From: Helianthus annuus
Taxonomy: Eukaryota; Streptophyta; Magnoliopsida; Asterales; Asteraceae
Reading direction: 5' to 3'
Assembly: GCF_002127325.2 (NCBI RefSeq)
Contig: NC_035446.2
Coordinates: 156,892,799-156,956,798, forward strand
Length of the DNA stretch: 64,000 bases
In this document: positions 22,450-33,010 of the stretch, piece by piece
Numbering within the stretch: the first letter of the stretch is position 1
Layout of the letters: each line of letters opens with the position of its first letter
The notes under the pieces: generated by a model
What the model saw: only the letters and a program-made list of their open reading frames with translations
What the model was told of the DNA's origin: nothing
Database searches by the model: none
Translations under genes and position numbers: made by a program

Positions 22450-22540
22450 ATTAAGGAAGCAGGGCAATATTATTAACCTACTTGCCATTATAGTATTAAG
22501 GAACCAGGACAATATTAACCTACTTGCCATTATAGTATAA
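22450..22540 (+). repeat. tandem duplication, about 44 bp x2
   Basis: AATATTAACCTACTTGCC and ATTATAGTATTAAGGAA-type segments occur twice in succession with small differences. Confidence 0.85.
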
Positions 22541-22758
22541 CAAATACCTCGATGAACAAAAAATTAAGAAATACTTATCTAAAACAATGTATACACCTCC
22601 CTTGGTTATATGTATAAAATACATATATGTAAGTTCTAAAAAATAAATAAATTCTTAAAGCTTCATTCAACTCAATGTTAAAAGACCTTTTCTTCAATTC
22701 CCAATTGCTCACACATATAAACAACCAAACGTGACAACTTTCCCCTAACCCTCCCAAT

Positions 22759-23280
22759 ATGAACACCACAATAAACGCCGGAGAACCACCCTACACCACC
22801 ACGGACCCCGGAAACACCGAAGTAACGATCCCCTACGGCCTCGGGTTCTTCCTAGTAGTCATCTTCCTTGTCGTCACCCTATGCTACGGGTCTTACATCT
22901 ATAAAAGTAGCACACGCTTTCGCCCACCACCACGAGCTAATACAACTATCGCTTTTGGTACCACAACCAATCACCACCATGCACACGATGACCACCACCT
23001 CATAACATTCTCTCAAGGACTTGCGGACGATGTTCTCGTGACTTTTCCAACGTTTGTTTATTCTGAGGCCTTGATGCCTCGTATTCATAAAGGAGACGCG
23101 TCAACTGATGACACGAACAACTCTGGTTGCTCGATCTGCTTGGCCGACTATAACCCGGCCGATGTACTTAGGTTGTTGCCCGAATGTGGGCACTTGTTTC
23201 ATGTGAGTTGTGTAGATACGTGGTTGAAGGTGCATCCTACTTGTCCGGTGTGTCGGAACTCGCCAATTCCTATGGTCTAG
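22759..23280 (+). CDS. ATL-family RING-H2 E3 ubiquitin ligase, copy 2
   Basis: This intronless gene of 173 codons is a paralog of the gene at 16398. It has an extracytosolic Pro/Thr-rich N-terminus, one membrane helix (about residues 25-47), a His-rich linker (NHHHAHDDHH, 71-80), the GLD-type motif GLADDVLVTFPTFVY and a C-terminal RING-H2 with ligands C124, C127, C143, H145, H148, C151, C162 and C165 plus Trp155 and Pro163. Both paralogs share PTFVYSE, CSICLADY, RLLPECGHLFHV and TCPVCRNS. The role is E2-dependent ubiquitination at a membrane; the target is unknown. Compared with copy 1 the tail after the RING is shorter (PIPMV). A 40-bp duplication repeats the last codons and the stop just downstream. 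No defect is visible. Confidence 0.92.
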   Translation: MNTTINAGEPPYTTTDPGNTEVTIPYGLGFFLVVIFLVVTLCYGSYIYKSSTRFRPPPRANTTIAFGTTTNHHHAHDDHHLITFSQGLADDVLVTFPTFVYSEALMPRIHKGDASTDDTNNSGCSICLADYNPADVLRLLPECGHLFHVSCVDTWLKVHPTCPVCRNSPIPMV

Positions 23281-23331
23281 AAAAATCTGTTAGCAGTCGC
23301 CAATTCCTATGGTCTAGAAAAATCTGTTAAG
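23255..23331 (+). repeat. tandem duplication of the ATL copy 2 stop-codon region
   Basis: TCGCCAATTCCTATGGTCTA followed by GAAAAATCTGTTA occurs at about 23257 and again about 41 bp later. The first copy encodes the C-terminal residues and stop codon; the second lies in the 3' UTR. Confidence 0.9.
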
Positions 23332-23621
23332 TGAACATTTGATTTATTATACATATAATAATACAAGTAGCCAGCAATATATTTCTTTTATGTAGCCAAA
23401 ATATTCCATTTAGTGGGCAACTTGTGCCAAACGTAAGTTTTTGTTTTTTCTTAACTTTTTAGGGTTTTATTTGTTTATATATTTTATTGTAGTTTGGTAT
23501 AAGATACAATATAACTGCTAGGTGTCTGACATCATGATCTCAAAGTATATTTAAGAAAAAGATAACAATTTAATTGTTGTATTCATATCTATTTGTGCAG
23601 GCTAGTTAACGTATAAAATGG
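23332..23621. other. AT-rich downstream region of ATL copy 2
   Basis: No coding signal or defined repeat; likely includes the 3' UTR. Confidence 0.4.
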
Positions 23622-23870
23622 CTTAACATACATTGCGTACGTGATTGTATTTTCAACGTGCGATTTGTTTCTTCTACATGCGATTTTAATTACTATTTTT
23701 TTACACCATGCAAATTTTGTTTTTTAAATAACATGCGAAAATTGATTTTTGTGCAAACATGCGATTTCCCCATTTTCATTTGTAACATGCGATTTGCATT
23801 TCCTTGGAACATGCAAATTTTTTTTAACATAACGTGCGAAATTGATATCACGTACAGTTCATACGTTAAG
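23622..23870. repeat. inverted-repeat element with an internal array of ATGCGATTT words
   Basis: Arms at 23622-23645 and 23847-23870 are imperfect inverted copies (CTTAACATAC...TACGTGAT). Between them ACATGCGATTT or ACATGCGAAA recurs about seven times at irregular 20-30 bp steps. Target duplication not found. Confidence 0.6.
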
Positions 23871-24365
23871 ATATTTTGTACGATACATTTTTTCTCTATT
23901 TGTATTTATTAATTTTTATACTTTTTCCCCAAGATTCAAAGAAAGTTTGTGCGTTTTTATATTATTATCAGTTATATCATCTGTAAGTTGTCACACAATT
24001 TGTTATTTAAGTTTTACACTTTTTTTAATCACTTTTATATTATAAAAAAGTTATTATCATCAAATTTATAAGTTCTCATACAATTTGTTATTCAACTTTT
24101 ACACCTTTTACCACTAAGTTTAGATTAGACCACACAAGGTGAATTTAATATCAATATCAATATCTTATTTCCTTATACAAAAAAGTAAATTTATTTTTAA
24201 CTGGCTCAGGGCATGTGTTTTGTGTTTGCATCCCATGCCAACTCATCACTGGGGCGCCAAACACCATGCTGCCTGGCTATTATGGTGGGATACATCATAT
24301 TCTACATTTTAACCAATTGCAACAACATACATAATGGATTTTAATAATCCTAATTATTAACCGTT

Positions 24366-24567
24366 TGTCAACAACAGTCTCAACTTTAAAAATAATCAAT
24401 GGTGGTCTCACCTTTTTACATATTGTAAACCAGTGGACTTTTACAGACAAAACCATAATTTCTTTTTGTCCTCTTTTCCTTTTCGGTTTAGTAAAGGTCC
24501 ATTGGTTTATAATATGTGAAAAGGTGGGACCACCATTGGTTATTTTTGAAATTAGGACAGTTGTCGG
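24366..24567. mobile_element. foldback MITE, about 200 bp
   Basis: The left arm (24366-24444) and right arm (24491-24567) are inverted copies with few mismatches. Shared words are AATCAATGGTGGTC, CACCTTTTTACATATT and GTAAACCAGTGGAC. A 46-bp loop separates them. Flanking duplications are not clear. Confidence 0.75.
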
Positions 24568-25888
24568 GCAATAACTAATAGTTAGAATTATTAAAATTTA
24601 TTATTCTATTATTTATTTATTTAATTTATTAGTTAACACATGACACCTAGTTATTGCACGTAGCTTTGGGAAAACTTTATGTTTTTCATGCAAGTAAAGT
24701 TCGTAAATTCAAAATCCGTCGGTAGTCGGCACACGCTCGTCACATATCATGTCAAGTCAATTTTAATAAGAAACGTTTGATTTGCGGTGATTTGGTTTTG
24801 TGAAGGTGTGGTCCTGTGGACCCCACTTAGCCATGTTCTCAAATTCTTTGTTTAGAAATAGAAATAGAAATTAAGCTTATAGTTATTTAAAATATATATC
24901 AATACAAAACTCTTTACACACGCTTAAGGTTTTAATTAAAGGCAAATTGGATTTTAATAATTTGAACTGACTCTTTTTGGCCGACAATAATCTCAACTCA
25001 GTTAATTACCTTCAATAATCTGAACTCTTTCATTTTGTTTGTAAATAGTTCGTCGTTAAAAAAAACACAACGGAGTTAAGTTTTTTTTTTCAAATTACAA
25101 ACCGATGTTTTCATCCTTTTGATTAGAACGAGAATACGAGTCGATTGATGTAAAACTTACTTCGAAACAGTGTTCTAAACATCCAAGCATTGTAAAGCAT
25201 TTTAATTCTCCTAATTGAACGGTCTTATGATATCAACATCCAAGCCATCACCTACGAATTAAAACGTTTGTTTTTAGACGGATAGATGTTGAGCTTCCGA
25301 ATATATTGTTAAAATGAAAACACGTATTATTTGTTCGCAAATTGTTAAGATTGGTCCAAGGGTAATACGAAATATGGATATAATTTTGGATTCGTGGGTC
25401 TTGTCACTCTCAAACTAGTATCATTTCTAGTTTTATCATGTTATTCATTGTTACTATTTCCTTCTTGTGAAAATCACATTGGTTATCATATCTGGTGACT
25501 GACGGATCACGACTCTTGATACTAGGTCACTCTCCTAATACGTGTATGAGTCGGGTTCACTCTCCGTATCTTGCAAAGGAAAAATATGTGTAGAGTAGAC
25601 TACTCATATACATAAAAAATTCTACTCATGCCCATGAGTTGCTAAAGATTTGACTTACTATTTATAGGTGGCCTCCAGCTAGGTGACAACCATATCAAAA
25701 GGAAATATACATAATGTGCAAACCCCTTCCGGGCCACAAAAGTCAATAGCTTGTGAATCGATAATCATGTGGGTCAAAAAGCTTGGCCCGTATTCATTGG
25801 TTCCAAAACTAAAAAAAGAAATTGTTTATTAAGTTTGCTCAAATAATTGGGTTAAGCAGAACCTGTACAAAGGTCTTAAATTCGAATA
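24568..25888. other. AT-rich spacer, no gene seen
   Basis: No ORF or repeat with support. It ends at the TAAAT duplication that marks the left edge of the retrotransposon composite. Confidence 0.45.
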
Positions 25889-25893
25889 TAAAT

Positions 25894-26526
25894 TGTAGAA
25901 ATATATGATTTTAACACAATCACAAACAAAACAACAGAAATAGCGACAAAATCAGGTGACAAAATCTTATTAAACCAACCCAAAATGATTTGCCCCCCAA
26001 ATACCCAAAGATCTTACAACAGTAAGATCAGATCTTACAATAGTAAGATCAAATACAGAATACAAAGTACAAAACAAATGATGATGATCATTCACTGATG
26101 ATCATCAACAATACAGAACAATCTAACCAGAACAATCTCTCAGATACAGATGAGAGATTGTTATCTACAAAACTCAGAATCAAGACTGAAACCCTAGCAG
26201 AGCAAGTGAAGATGATAAAGTGGTTACAACTTCAATAATGACCGTATGAGCCCCCTTTTATATCCTGTAACATTGCAACTTCCACTTCAAACCTCCAAGT
26301 ATGCTCCAATATGATAATCAGCCCTCAAAGTTACACTTAAACCCCTGAAGATATTTGTTACAGTAACAAACTCACAACCAGTTAGACAATAGCCCAACAA
26401 CTTAACAACCATAACAATAATAGGCCCAACACAAGATAACAATATGTAAGCCCAACACCAGATAACAATATGTAAGCCCAATGAATGAAAGTAACAATAT
26501 GTAAGTGAAACACATTTATTTTAACA
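25894..26526 (-). repeat. Copia LTR A (3' LTR of the full-length unit)
   Basis: Plus-strand ends are TGTAGAAATATATG and TTTATTTTAACA. I count one difference from LTR B and one from LTR C over 633 bp. A minus-strand TATAAAAG lies at 26255-26262. Confidence 0.95.
26255..26262 (-). promoter_or_regulatory. TATA box of Copia LTR (also at 31869-31876 and 47258-47265)
   Basis: TATAAAAG in the context GGATATAAAAGGGGGC on the minus strand, at the same place in all three LTRs. Confidence 0.65.
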
Positions 26527-26545
26527 CCCCCCCCCCCCCCCCCCT
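26527..26545 (-). other. polypurine tract of the full-length Copia (19 G on minus strand)
   Basis: An uninterrupted run of 19 C on the plus strand abuts the inner edge of LTR A. On the coding strand this is a G-only polypurine tract priming plus-strand synthesis. The other unit has 11. Confidence 0.8.
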
Positions 26546-26583
26546 CATTCATTTGGCTTAAACAGATCAACTAACTTTAGCTT

Positions 26584-29500
26584 CTAACAAAACTGAACAT
26601 GTTGTTCAACACCAAGACCTTTAGTAAAAATGTCAGCAAGTTGACTTTCTGAGTCAACTTTGACAGGATTTATAACACCATTTGACACTTGCTCTCTTAA
26701 AAAGTGCAAGTCCAATTCGAAATGTTTAGTTCTTTCATGGAAAACAGGATTAACAGCTATGGACATTGCTGACTGACTATCGCATTTCAATGATATAGGT
26801 AATGAACAGCTAACAGACAATTCAGAAAGTAAATTCTTTAGCCACATAAGTTCACAAGTAGCAGAACACATAGCACGATATTCAGCTTCGGCTGTAGACC
26901 TAGAAACAGTGCTTTGTTTCTTACTTTTCCAAGAAACAAGACATTCACCTAAATAAATACAATAACCAGTCACAGATTTCCTGGTAGACAAGCACTTTGC
27001 CCAATCAGCATCAGCATATCCAAGTAAATCAAGATTTAAACCTTTCTTGAAACTTAGACCTTTACCAGGACTTTGTTTCAAGTATCTTAACAATCTTAAG
27101 GCAAGACTTAGATGAATTTCAGTAGGTTTGTGCATAAATTGACTCAAAAATTGAACAGTATAACTTATATCAGGTCTTGTTAAAGACAAGTATATAAGTT
27201 TTCCAATCAACTTTTGAAAACCTGTTATATTTTTTAAAAACTTTTGATCTTTATCAAGCTTAGAACTAACTAAATAGCTTTGTTCAATAGGTGTGTTAAC
27301 AGGTTTACACCCTAAATAACCAAACTCACTTAGAAGTTCCAAAGAGTACTTCCTTTGACTAAAACAAACCTCATCTTTATTATACAACACTTCAATCCCT
27401 AGAAAATACTTTAAAATCCCTAAGTCTTTAATTTTAAAAGTATCATTTAAGACTTTTTTAATTCTTTCAATCTCAGCAACAGAATTACCAGTTAAAACTA
27501 TGTCATCAACATAAACAAGTAAAAACACAGTAACATTCTCTTTGTTCAAAATGAACAAAGAATGATCACACTTGCTTTGTGTGAAACCAAACTCTAACAA
27601 AACAGTAGTTAATCTTTCATTCCACTTTCTAGGTGCCTGCTTGAGGCCATACAACGATTTAACCAGTTTACAAACTTTAGATTCATCTTTAGAGTAGTAC
27701 CCTTGAGGTAACTTCATATAAACATCCTCAGTTATAGAACCATGCAGGAAAGCATTATCAACATCTAACTGATACAAAGACCAGTTAAAATATACAGCTA
27801 AGGCAACAACAGTTCTAATAGTAACCATTTTGACAACAGGAGAGAAAGTCTCCCCAAAATCAAGACCTTCCCTTTGACTAAAACCCTTAGCCACAAGCCT
27901 AGCCAACCTTTCTACTTCACCATTTGACTTATACTTAACTCTAAAAACCCATTTGCAACCAATAGCCTTTCTGTCTTTAGGAAGATCAGCTAGTACCCAA
28001 GTATTGTTTCTGAACAAAGCTTCCATTTCTTTGTTCATAGCCTCAACCCACTTGGGATTACTAGCTGCTTCTTCATAACAAGAAGGCTCAACAATCTTAT
28101 TTAGGGAAGCAGTAAAAGCCAAGTTATCAGATGACAAACAAGAATAACTAACAACTTTATCTAAACTGTATTTTACTTTACTATTCAACACAAAGTTTTC
28201 AAATTTTTTAGGCACAACAACTTTTCTAGTAGACCTTCTAACTAAAGGACTTGTTCCCTCAGATGGGTTAAACTCATCATGTGAGATACTAGTGTCCTCT
28301 GCCCTACCAGATTCTTCACTACTACTACTACTTTCAACTCCACCTACAGAATGCTGTTGATCAGCACTGTTAGGAGTGGCAGATGTAGAGGGAATTGGTT
28401 GCTGATCTTCACCAGTAACCTCATGAGTTTGATTACTCCCCTCTTCATCATTGGGAATTACAGGTTTAGTTGTTAATACCTCAACACTATCAAAAAAATT
28501 CAGATGATTTAATTTTTCAGTTAAACAGATATCTTGATTGATTAAACTATTTGACTTATAAGGAAAAACAGTTTCATAAAATTTGACATCTCTAGAATAA
28601 AATTCTTTTTTGTTATCTAAACTCCACAGTTTATAACCTTTTTTAACATTAGAATAACCAATCAAAATACACTTTTCAGCATTATAAGACAATTTATCTG
28701 AACTATTCAATATAGTGCTAAAGCACAAACAACCAAACACTCTAAAATGTGTAAATGAGGGTTTAAAACCAAACATTAACTCATAGGGACTTTTACCTAA
28801 CAACACAGAAGAAGGCAACCTGTTAATGATATAAACAACAGTTAATACACATTCAGACCAAAAATTAAGTGGAACACCGCTTTGGAACAACAGAGATCTT
28901 GCCAGGTTTAAAAGATGTCTATGTTTTCTCTCTACAACACCATTTTGTTGTGGTGTGTAGGAGCAGGATGTCTGATGTAAAATTCCTTTTTGTTTACAAA
29001 AAACTTCCATTTTATTATTCACAAATTCAGTTCCATTATCACTCCTGAACACTTTAATTTTTTTCTTAAACTGAGTTAACACTAACTCATAAAAACTTTC
29101 AATGTTCTCAACAACTTCCAACTTACTTTTTAGCAAATAACACCAAACAGCACGTGTATAATCATCAACAACAGTTAAGAAGTATTTGAAACCATCTTTA
29201 CTAGTTACTTTATAAGGTCCCCAAACATCTAAGTGAATTATATCACCTAACTGTTTTGTTTTATGTTCACTCAAAGGAAAAGGCACTCTCACTTGTTTAG
29301 CTCTATGACAAACTTCACAAGGATTATGTTTTGTACTCTCAGCAATCCCTAAATCACCTTTTAAAACTGACAAGACCTGATCAGCAGGATGACCCAACCT
29401 ACTGTGCCACAAATTACTGTTGTTCAAACTATTAAAACACAAGTTAACAGTACTATCACCTTTATTAACAAAGTAAAGACCATTATCTTGTTTACCAATC

Positions 29501-30915
29501 ACCAACACTTTCTTTGATTTCGAATCCTGTAGTAAACAGTTATTTTCATTAAACACAACAGTAATTTTATTATCTTTAGACAACTTATAAACAGACAACA
29601 AATTTACATTATAAGATGGAACAAAGAACACATCAGTTAAAACAACATCTTTAGCAAGTTCTAGATTACCAATTTTTGACACTTTAGCTTTAGTTCCATT
29701 AGGATGAGAAACAGTTAAATCAAATTCAGACACATCAATACAATTGAACATATCTTTATCAGATTTGACCATATGTTGATTAGCACCAGAATCACAAATC
29801 CAATTATTATCAAAACCAAAGTTTATAAGACTAGAACAACAAACAAACTTATCTAAAGAACCAAAAACACAGTTTGACTCACCTCCCATATTAGGAGACT
29901 GAGACTCAGTGCTAGTTTTTTCACCCAACAAACTCAGAAGTTTAGCAACCTGCTCTGAAGAAAACTGAGCAACAGAAGGAACAGAAGATATATTTGACCT
30001 AGAATTAGAGAAATTTTTTCCAGCCTGACCTCCAGGTTTCTTTTTGAAACTTGGAGGATACCCAACCAACTCAAAACATCTGTCAACAGTATGACCAATT
30101 TTATTACAATGGGTACATTTTAGATTAGGATTAGGACCTCTAAGTTCTTTCTTTTTTTGTTCAAATGTTTGGTTGATTTTAGAAGCAAAAGACACACTCT
30201 GAGTTTTAGACCCAACACTAGAATTCCTATGTGACTCTTCTCTTGACACGATTGAAAAAGCAACTTTGACAGTAGGTAATGGCTCTCTGGTTAACAGGTT
30301 AGTTCTTACAGGCTGATAGACATCATCTAAGCCCATAAGAAACTGCATTAGTTTGATTAAGGTAGAAAAATCATTGAAATCTTTTGCAGCTTGACATGAA
30401 CATGTAGGCAGTTGAAGCACTGCATCAAACTGCTTCCACATTGTATTCAACTTATGATAATATTCAGAAACAGAACTCCCATTTTGAGTAATACAATTAA
30501 TTTTTTTATATAAGTCATACACTATAGAGCCATCAACCTTGTCATAAGTTTCTTTTAGATCAACCCAGACTTCTGAGGCTAACTTAGAGAACACTTGCCC
30601 TAAGTATAGTTCCTCAGAAACAGAGTTTAACAACCAACTTAAAACAACTGAATTACACCTGTCCCACTGGCTACTTAGAACTTCATCATCAGTATTCTTT
30701 TTACATTTACCATCTATAAATCCAAATTTATTTTTGGCTTCAAGAGCCAATTTCATAGCACTAGACCACACCCTATAATTTTCAGTTCCCTTTAGTTTTA
30801 TACCAACTATAGTTAAGGAGCTAGAATCACTAGGATGTAAAAACACTGGATCTCCTATATCCAACTTAATAATCAAGGTCTGAGAAGACCCAACATTATC
30901 ATCTTTACCAGTCAT
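26584..30915 (-). CDS. Copia polyprotein (gag-protease-integrase-RT-RNase H), 1443 residues
   Basis: One uninterrupted frame encodes everything a Copia element needs to copy and integrate itself. From the ATG at 30915 (MTGKDDN) the order is: gag with a CCHC knuckle CTHCNKIGHTVDRC (about 267-280); protease active site DSGA (375-378); integrase HHCC zinc module and DDE residues D563, D626 and E662; reverse transcriptase with LYQLDVDNAFLHG and the YVDD box (1135-1138); RNase H with D1302, an Asp at 1379 and STAEAEYRAM. The open frame extends 21 codons further upstream but only from GTG. At the end a TAG (26584-26586) replaces the GAG of the sister copy, removing the last 13 residues. That is beyond the RNase H catalytic residues, so activity may survive. 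Near-identical LTRs and the intact frame suggest recent movement. Confidence 0.95.
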   Translation of the reverse strand: MTGKDDNVGSSQTLIIKLDIGDPVFLHPSDSSSLTIVGIKLKGTENYRVWSSAMKLALEAKNKFGFIDGKCKKNTDDEVLSSQWDRCNSVVLSWLLNSVSEELYLGQVFSKLASEVWVDLKETYDKVDGSIVYDLYKKINCITQNGSSVSEYYHKLNTMWKQFDAVLQLPTCSCQAAKDFNDFSTLIKLMQFLMGLDDVYQPVRTNLLTREPLPTVKVAFSIVSREESHRNSSVGSKTQSVSFASKINQTFEQKKKELRGPNPNLKCTHCNKIGHTVDRCFELVGYPPSFKKKPGGQAGKNFSNSRSNISSVPSVAQFSSEQVAKLLSLLGEKTSTESQSPNMGGESNCVFGSLDKFVCCSSLINFGFDNNWICDSGANQHMVKSDKDMFNCIDVSEFDLTVSHPNGTKAKVSKIGNLELAKDVVLTDVFFVPSYNVNLLSVYKLSKDNKITVVFNENNCLLQDSKSKKVLVIGKQDNGLYFVNKGDSTVNLCFNSLNNSNLWHSRLGHPADQVLSVLKGDLGIAESTKHNPCEVCHRAKQVRVPFPLSEHKTKQLGDIIHLDVWGPYKVTSKDGFKYFLTVVDDYTRAVWCYLLKSKLEVVENIESFYELVLTQFKKKIKVFRSDNGTEFVNNKMEVFCKQKGILHQTSCSYTPQQNGVVERKHRHLLNLARSLLFQSGVPLNFWSECVLTVVYIINRLPSSVLLGKSPYELMFGFKPSFTHFRVFGCLCFSTILNSSDKLSYNAEKCILIGYSNVKKGYKLWSLDNKKEFYSRDVKFYETVFPYKSNSLINQDICLTEKLNHLNFFDSVEVLTTKPVIPNDEEGSNQTHEVTGEDQQPIPSTSATPNSADQQHSVGGVESSSSSEESGRAEDTSISHDEFNPSEGTSPLVRRSTRKVVVPKKFENFVLNSKVKYSLDKVVSYSCLSSDNLAFTASLNKIVEPSCYEEAASNPKWVEAMNKEMEALFRNNTWVLADLPKDRKAIGCKWVFRVKYKSNGEVERLARLVAKGFSQREGLDFGETFSPVVKMVTIRTVVALAVYFNWSLYQLDVDNAFLHGSITEDVYMKLPQGYYSKDESKVCKLVKSLYGLKQAPRKWNERLTTVLLEFGFTQSKCDHSLFILNKENVTVFLLVYVDDIVLTGNSVAEIERIKKVLNDTFKIKDLGILKYFLGIEVLYNKDEVCFSQRKYSLELLSEFGYLGCKPVNTPIEQSYLVSSKLDKDQKFLKNITGFQKLIGKLIYLSLTRPDISYTVQFLSQFMHKPTEIHLSLALRLLRYLKQSPGKGLSFKKGLNLDLLGYADADWAKCLSTRKSVTGYCIYLGECLVSWKSKKQSTVSRSTAEAEYRAMCSATCELMWLKNLLSELSVSCSLPISLKCDSQSAMSIAVNPVFHERTKHFELDLHFLREQVSNGVINPVKVDSESQLADIFTKGLGVEQHVQFC

Positions 30916-31495
30916 GGTCAACAACCAATAATAAAACGAACACAAACAACAAATATACACACCACAAGATAAGAACACAACAAACCCTAAGGCGAAGCTG
31001 TATCAGTGTCCAGATTCCAGGTTCGTCACTTATAGTGCCTGGACAGGTCTTAATACAGGAGCCAGATACTAATAACAAGAACCAACTTACAAAAAAGATC
31101 ACAGATAAACAAAATCAAGCAATCAAGTGCCGGTCCTCACTACCCCGACTTCAACTAAGCCAATCAACAAAAAATAAAGAGAGGAGATAGAAAGATCTCA
31201 CAGTGGGTGCAAGCTATCCAAAAAAACACCAGATCTAAACAGATCTGAAGTTTTATACAATATCAAGAACAAATAAACTGGTCAGTTTGCCCTAAACCTT
31301 CAAGGGTTTAGAGACCAACACAGTTCTTCAACAAGATGTAAGAAACCCTAGCTAGGGTTTGAATATCAACAAATCTCCCAAGATCCAGAAGATCTAACAC
31401 TATCAAGAACAGATCTGCAACTTGAAGCAGACCTACACAAGCAACAACCAAATCAGATCAAAACAGCGGAAATAAGAACGGATCAAGAGCTCAAA
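30916..31495 (-). other. Copia 5' untranslated leader
   Basis: About 580 bp between PBS and gag ATG without a long frame. It is repeated at 46305-46884 in the deleted unit. Confidence 0.7.
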
Positions 31496-31507
31496 GCTCT
31501 GATACCA
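31496..31507 (-). other. primer binding site (tRNA-iMet) of full-length Copia
   Basis: On the minus strand TGGTATCAGAGC abuts LTR B directly, complementary to the initiator tRNA-Met 3' end. Confidence 0.92.
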
Positions 31508-32140
31508 TGTAGAAATATATGATTTTAACACAATCACAAACAAAACAACAGAAATAGCGACAAAATCAGGTGACAAAATCTTATTAAACCAACCCAAAAT
31601 GATTTGCCCCCCAAATACCCAAAGATCTTACAACAGTAAGATCAGATCTTACAATAGTAAGATCAAATACAGAATACAAAGTACAAAACAAATGATGATG
31701 ATCATTCACTGATGATCATCAACAATACAGAACAATCTAACCAGAACAATCTCTCAGATACAGATGAGAGATTGTTATCTACAAAACTCAGAATCAAGAC
31801 TGAAACCCTAGCAGAGCAAGTGAAGATGATAAAGTGGTTACAACTTCAATAATGACCGTATGAGCCCCCTTTTATATCCTGTAACATTGCAACTTCCACT
31901 TCAAACCTCCAAGTATGCTCCAATATGATAATCAACCCTCAAAGTTACACTTAAACCCCTGAAGATATTTGTTACAGTAACAAACTCACAACCAGTTAGA
32001 CAATAGCCCAACAACTTAACAACCATAACAATAATAGGCCCAACACAAGATAACAATATGTAAGCCCAACACCAGATAACAATATGTAAGCCCAATGAAT
32101 GAAAGTAACAATATGTAAGTGAAACACATTTATTTTAACA
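31508..32140 (-). repeat. Copia LTR B (shared middle LTR)
   Basis: It serves as 5' LTR of the full-length unit and 3' LTR of the deleted unit. I count one difference from LTR A. TATA box at 31869-31876 (minus). No target duplication beside it. Confidence 0.95.
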
Positions 32141-32830
32141 CCCCCCCCCCCTTCATTCATTTGGCTTAAACAGATCAACTAACTTTAGCTTCTCACAAAA
32201 CTGAACATGTTGTTCAACACCAAGACCTTTAGTAAAAATGTCAGCAAGTTGACTTTCTGAGTCAACTTTGACAGGATTTATAACACCATTTGACACTTGC
32301 TCTCTTAAAAAGTGCAAGTCCAATTCGAAATGTTTAGTTCTTTCATGGAAAACAGGATTAACAGCTATGGACATTGCTGACTGACTATCGCATTTCAATG
32401 ATATAGGTAATGAACAGCTAACAGACAATTCAGAAAGTAAATTCTTTAGCCACATAAGTTCACAAGTAGCAGAACACATAGCACGATATTCAGCTTCGGC
32501 TGCAGCTTGACATGAACATGTAGGCAGTTGAAGCACTGCATCAAACTGCTTCCACATTGTATTCAACTTATGATAATATTCAGAAACAGAACTCCGATTT
32601 TGAGTAATACAATTAATTTTTTTATATAATTCATACACTATAGAGCCATCAACCTTGTCATAAGTTTCTTTTAGATCAACCCAGACTTCTGAGGCTAACT
32701 TAGAGAACACTTGCCCTAAGTATAGTTCCTCAGAAACAGAGTTTAACAACCAACTTAAAACAACTGAATTACCCCTGTCCCACTGGCTACTTAGAACTTC
32801 ATCATCAGTATTCTTTTTACATTTACCATC
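32141..32830 (-). pseudogene. internally deleted Copia: gag segment fused in frame to RNase H tail
   Basis: After an 11-base polypurine tract the frame encodes, on the minus strand, part of gag (from about residue 70 of the normal protein to LPTCSCQAA) joined directly to AEAEYRAM and the rest of RNase H. About 3.49 kb is missing between points equivalent to 26892 and 30386, with 2 bp of shared sequence at the junction (32500-32504). The fusion keeps the reading frame and the normal C-terminus, ending in TGA at 32153. Protease, integrase and RT are gone, so the unit is non-autonomous. The gag start lies beyond the nested Gypsy insertion, at 46304. Confidence 0.88.
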
Positions 32831-33010
32831 TGAAGGGGTATGGTCCCAGATCTCGCGTCAGCATCGACCGCGAGTGACCATTACCCTTATCAAAACCCCC
32901 ACTAGCTAACAACCTACGTGTGCCCATGCGAGAACGCGTCGACACAAAGGTTGAATCCAATCTATCTAGTAACGAAGGAGGACTTACATGGAACATGAGA
33001 ACGGTAGAGT

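Noticed and set aside
26287..26481. 64-residue ORF present in each Copia LTR
   Set aside because: Identical LTR sequence explains the recurrence; no start context or family. Copies at 31901 and 47290 are the same.
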